Source of the DNA: Paraliobacillus salinarum
GTDB lineage: Bacteria > Bacillota > Bacilli > Bacillales > Amphibacillaceae
NCBI RefSeq assembly: GCF_014083865.1
Contig: NZ_JACEFA010000001.1
Span: 248,001 to 312,000 of the forward strand
Length of the DNA stretch: 64,000 nucleotides
Direction of reading: 5' to 3'
Shown: piece by piece, positions 62,337 through 64,000 of the stretch
Numbering within the stretch: position 1 is the first letter of the stretch
Layout of the letters: every line of letters starts with the position of its first letter
Translations under genes and position numbers: made by a program
Notes under the pieces: model-generated
Seen by the model: the letters and a program-made list of their open reading frames with translations, nothing else
What the model was told of the DNA's origin: nothing
Databases searched by the model: none

Positions 62337-62762
62337 TTATTGATTAATCTTAGTTCTGTTTTCATGCGCAAGTGTTGTTAGCGCAACATAAATTGGTTGC
62401 ACGTTAAACTTCTTGCCAAATTCAAACGTATAGGTGGTTGTCTGCACATTGTTCGCTCTATAATAAGGTGAAACAATATAGTGTATCGTAAGTTCACTAT
62501 CATCAAAACCTGTTCCCGCAGTTTCTATAGTAACATCAAAAATAGAATCCATGCTAATAGAATGTATTCGTGTTTTCTTTCCCGTTACACCCTGATGATC
62601 AAGTAAGATTAACCGTTTCTCCGTGAATATAAATGTATCTCGAACTAACTTGAATCCCATTTCAATTTTTTCATCGGGCATTAAATACTGGCCATATTGA
62701 TTATGCAATTCGTCTTTTGACACCTCAGAATAATTACCTAATAAACCGTCCATCAAACCCAT
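62337..62762 (-). CDS. Bacterial PH-domain protein (YvbH/YdjM-like)
   Basis: The 141-residue protein has a bacterial PH-like fold: YLMPDEKIEMGFKLVRDTFIFTEKRLILLDHQGVTGKK (about 30-67) then IHSISMDSIFDVTIETAG. The TF-T-x-KR-L-I-x-x-D-x-QG pattern is typical. Function unknown; it is common as a single-gene unit in Bacillus. ATG at 62762 follows GGGAGTG. Confidence 0.88.
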   Translation of the reverse strand: MGLMDGLLGNYSEVSKDELHNQYGQYLMPDEKIEMGFKLVRDTFIFTEKRLILLDHQGVTGKKTRIHSISMDSIFDVTIETAGTGFDDSELTIHYIVSPYYRANNVQTTTYTFEFGKKFNVQPIYVALTTLAHENRTKINQ

Positions 62763-62909
62763 ACACTTCACTCCCTTAGAATCAATATTTCTTCATAGTA
62801 TATAGTTCTCGATAAATAAACAATTCCCTGTCATTAATAATAGAAAAAAGTAAAATATGTAGAAACTTACTTAGTTCAAGGTTTATTCTCCGATTCCCTT
62901 CAAAATTAT

Positions 62910-62940
62910 TCGTCAAAAACCGGGAATTGAAAGGCACCGC
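62910..62940. repeat. REP-like sequence, copy 4
   Basis: TCGTCAAAAACCGGGAATTG followed by AAAGGCACCGC, running into the stop codon of the aspartate decarboxylase gene. Confidence 0.65.
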
Positions 62941-64000
62941 TATCCTTTCCATTCTTTCACGTAATCCTCTAGTACGTTTTTTAATTCTTCGCCAATTCGT
63001 AAGTAGGCTTCATCGTTTAAATTGGCAAGAGAAACTCGAATCGACCATGCGGGTGCTAAAAACCCTTCCCCACTTAATAATACAATGGAAGACTTTTCTG
63101 CTAAACGGTATAATATGTCTTCTGGGTTATAATTCTCTATAAGGTATGTTGTAAATCCTTCTTCATAATGGTGATCGCACCACAATTCCAAATCAATCTT
63201 TGTATAGTAATCAGCTTCGTTCGGTAAGTGTTTCTTTGATAAACCAAGCCCTTCATATAATAACTTCATTCTGCGATGCAAAATAGCATTGGTTTTTTGC
63301 TTGTATGCATTATTGGTATCAAGCATAGAAAAAATAGCAAAGAGCGCCATTTGTACTTGTTGTGGTGTCGATAATCCAGCAGTGTGGTTCATCGCAACAT
63401 CCCTACTATCTGCTACCATTCGATCGATAAATGTAAGCTTTTCCGGTTCCGATGTAAGCGAAGCATATCTTTTATTCAAGACAGCCTGTTCTTCTTCCGA
63501 CAACGCGTTGATTAATTGATCAAACACATTGGTTCGATTAATGGCGACCGTTCCTAACCGCCACCCAGTCACACCATAATATTTTGAAAAAGAATAAACT
63601 CCAATCGTATTAAATGGCAAGTCAGCCATTAGAGATCGAAACCCATCAACAAATGTGCCGTACACATCATCGGAAATAATCATCAGGTTGGGATTATCTT
63701 TTTTTACAATTTGTACAATCTGTTCGATGGATTCCCTTTTTATTGCAACTGATGGCGGATTGCTTGGATTAACAAGAAACAGTGCTTTGATGTCCTTATC
63801 TCTTAGCTTTTCTAACTCTTCCTTGGGATATTGCCAGGTATGATTTCCTTGTTCATCTACCTCTGCTGCCACTATCTTTACTAGTTCATAATCATTGTAT
63901 GGGAGTTCTGGGATCTCGATGTACGGTGGAAAGATTGGCACCATTACCGCTATCTTTGACCCTTTAGGTAATAAGTAATTTTTATATAATGTATCAAATA
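62940..64000 (-). CDS. Aspartate 4-decarboxylase (bifunctional aminotransferase), 5' truncated
   Basis: The frame is open to the edge of the window on the minus strand, so the N-terminal part is missing; about 353 residues are visible. The fold-type I PLP enzyme has LFLVNPSNPPSVAI, IISDDVYGTFVDGFRSL, the PLP lysine in YSFSKYYGVTGWRLG and DRMVADSRDVAMNHTAGLSTPQQVQM. This is the long bifunctional L-aspartate beta-decarboxylase (AsdA/AspD) rather than an ordinary transaminase. It turns aspartate into alanine and carbon dioxide, often with an aspartate-alanine antiporter (not in the window). Confidence 0.85.
   Translation of the reverse strand, partial: FDTLYKNYLLPKGSKIAVMVPIFPPYIEIPELPYNDYELVKIVAAEVDEQGNHTWQYPKEELEKLRDKDIKALFLVNPSNPPSVAIKRESIEQIVQIVKKDNPNLMIISDDVYGTFVDGFRSLMADLPFNTIGVYSFSKYYGVTGWRLGTVAINRTNVFDQLINALSEEEQAVLNKRYASLTSEPEKLTFIDRMVADSRDVAMNHTAGLSTPQQVQMALFAIFSMLDTNNAYKQKTNAILHRRMKLLYEGLGLSKKHLPNEADYYTKIDLELWCDHHYEEGFTTYLIENYNPEDILYRLAEKSSIVLLSGEGFLAPAWSIRVSLANLNDEAYLRIGEELKNVLEDYVKEWKG

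Overview
The window is AT-rich DNA from a spore-forming member of the Bacillaceae. The spore-former call rests on an SspL-type small acid-soluble spore protein, a CotZ/ExsY-family coat protein and a YpzI-type protein. Firmicute habits support it: strong AGGAGG-type ribosome sites, GTG/TTG starts, a proline T-box, lysine and TPP riboswitches, HisZ with short HisG, and CIRCE, BirA and CsoR-type operators. An NhaC antiporter and genes for acetyl-CoA to mevalonate suggest a halotolerant or alkaliphilic genus (Gracilibacillus/Amphibacillus/Oceanobacillus-like). That genus guess is inference; the sequence alone does not fix it.

Layout. 0-17 kb is amino-acid biosynthesis. It holds a truncated C45-type hydrolase, hisJ divergent from hisZGDBHAFIE, msrA, sspL, ilvE, a T-box-controlled proBA, ppaC, ilvA and cysK. 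17-23 kb holds a sulfonate/taurine-type ABC importer, a YqxD-family gene, cvfB, dapA under a lysine riboswitch, and an IDEAL-domain gene. A 183-bp element with perfect terminal inverted repeats precedes htpG, which has a CIRCE-like operator at its promoter. 25.9-31.7 kb is a cydABDC operon (quinol oxidase plus its ABC exporter). It is followed by a TPP riboswitch with tenA, an orphan tyrosine recombinase, a YitT-family gene, nhaC and a 52-bp tandem-repeat array. 36.8-40.7 kb carries thiolase, mvaS and mvaA, the route from acetyl-CoA to mevalonate. 40.9-44.9 kb has brnQ and a CopB-type P-ATPase behind a CsoR-like box.

45-52 kb is an accessory-looking stretch of small, mostly membrane-associated proteins (RDD, DUF4083-like, YkvA, GNAT, unknowns), with bioY under a BirA operator. 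It contains an apparent frameshift in a T9 tract, a decayed duplicate of ykvA, and an unassigned terminator/antiterminator RNA.

53.6-59.2 kb is the most distinctive region. Two secreted-looking spore-surface candidates share a homologous C-terminal domain but carry different stalks: a Ser/Thr-only mucin-like tract in one and a 32-triplet collagen tract in the other. They sit with two glycosyltransferases and a CotZ/ExsY-family protein. I propose this as a spore-surface glycoprotein (appendage/nap) locus.

59.3-64 kb holds an undecaprenyl-diphosphate-synthase-type gene, a YozG/DUF2975 pair, a Sel1-repeat protein, a bacterial PH-domain protein and a truncated aspartate 4-decarboxylase. Four copies of a short REP-like sequence lie just downstream of minus-strand genes here.
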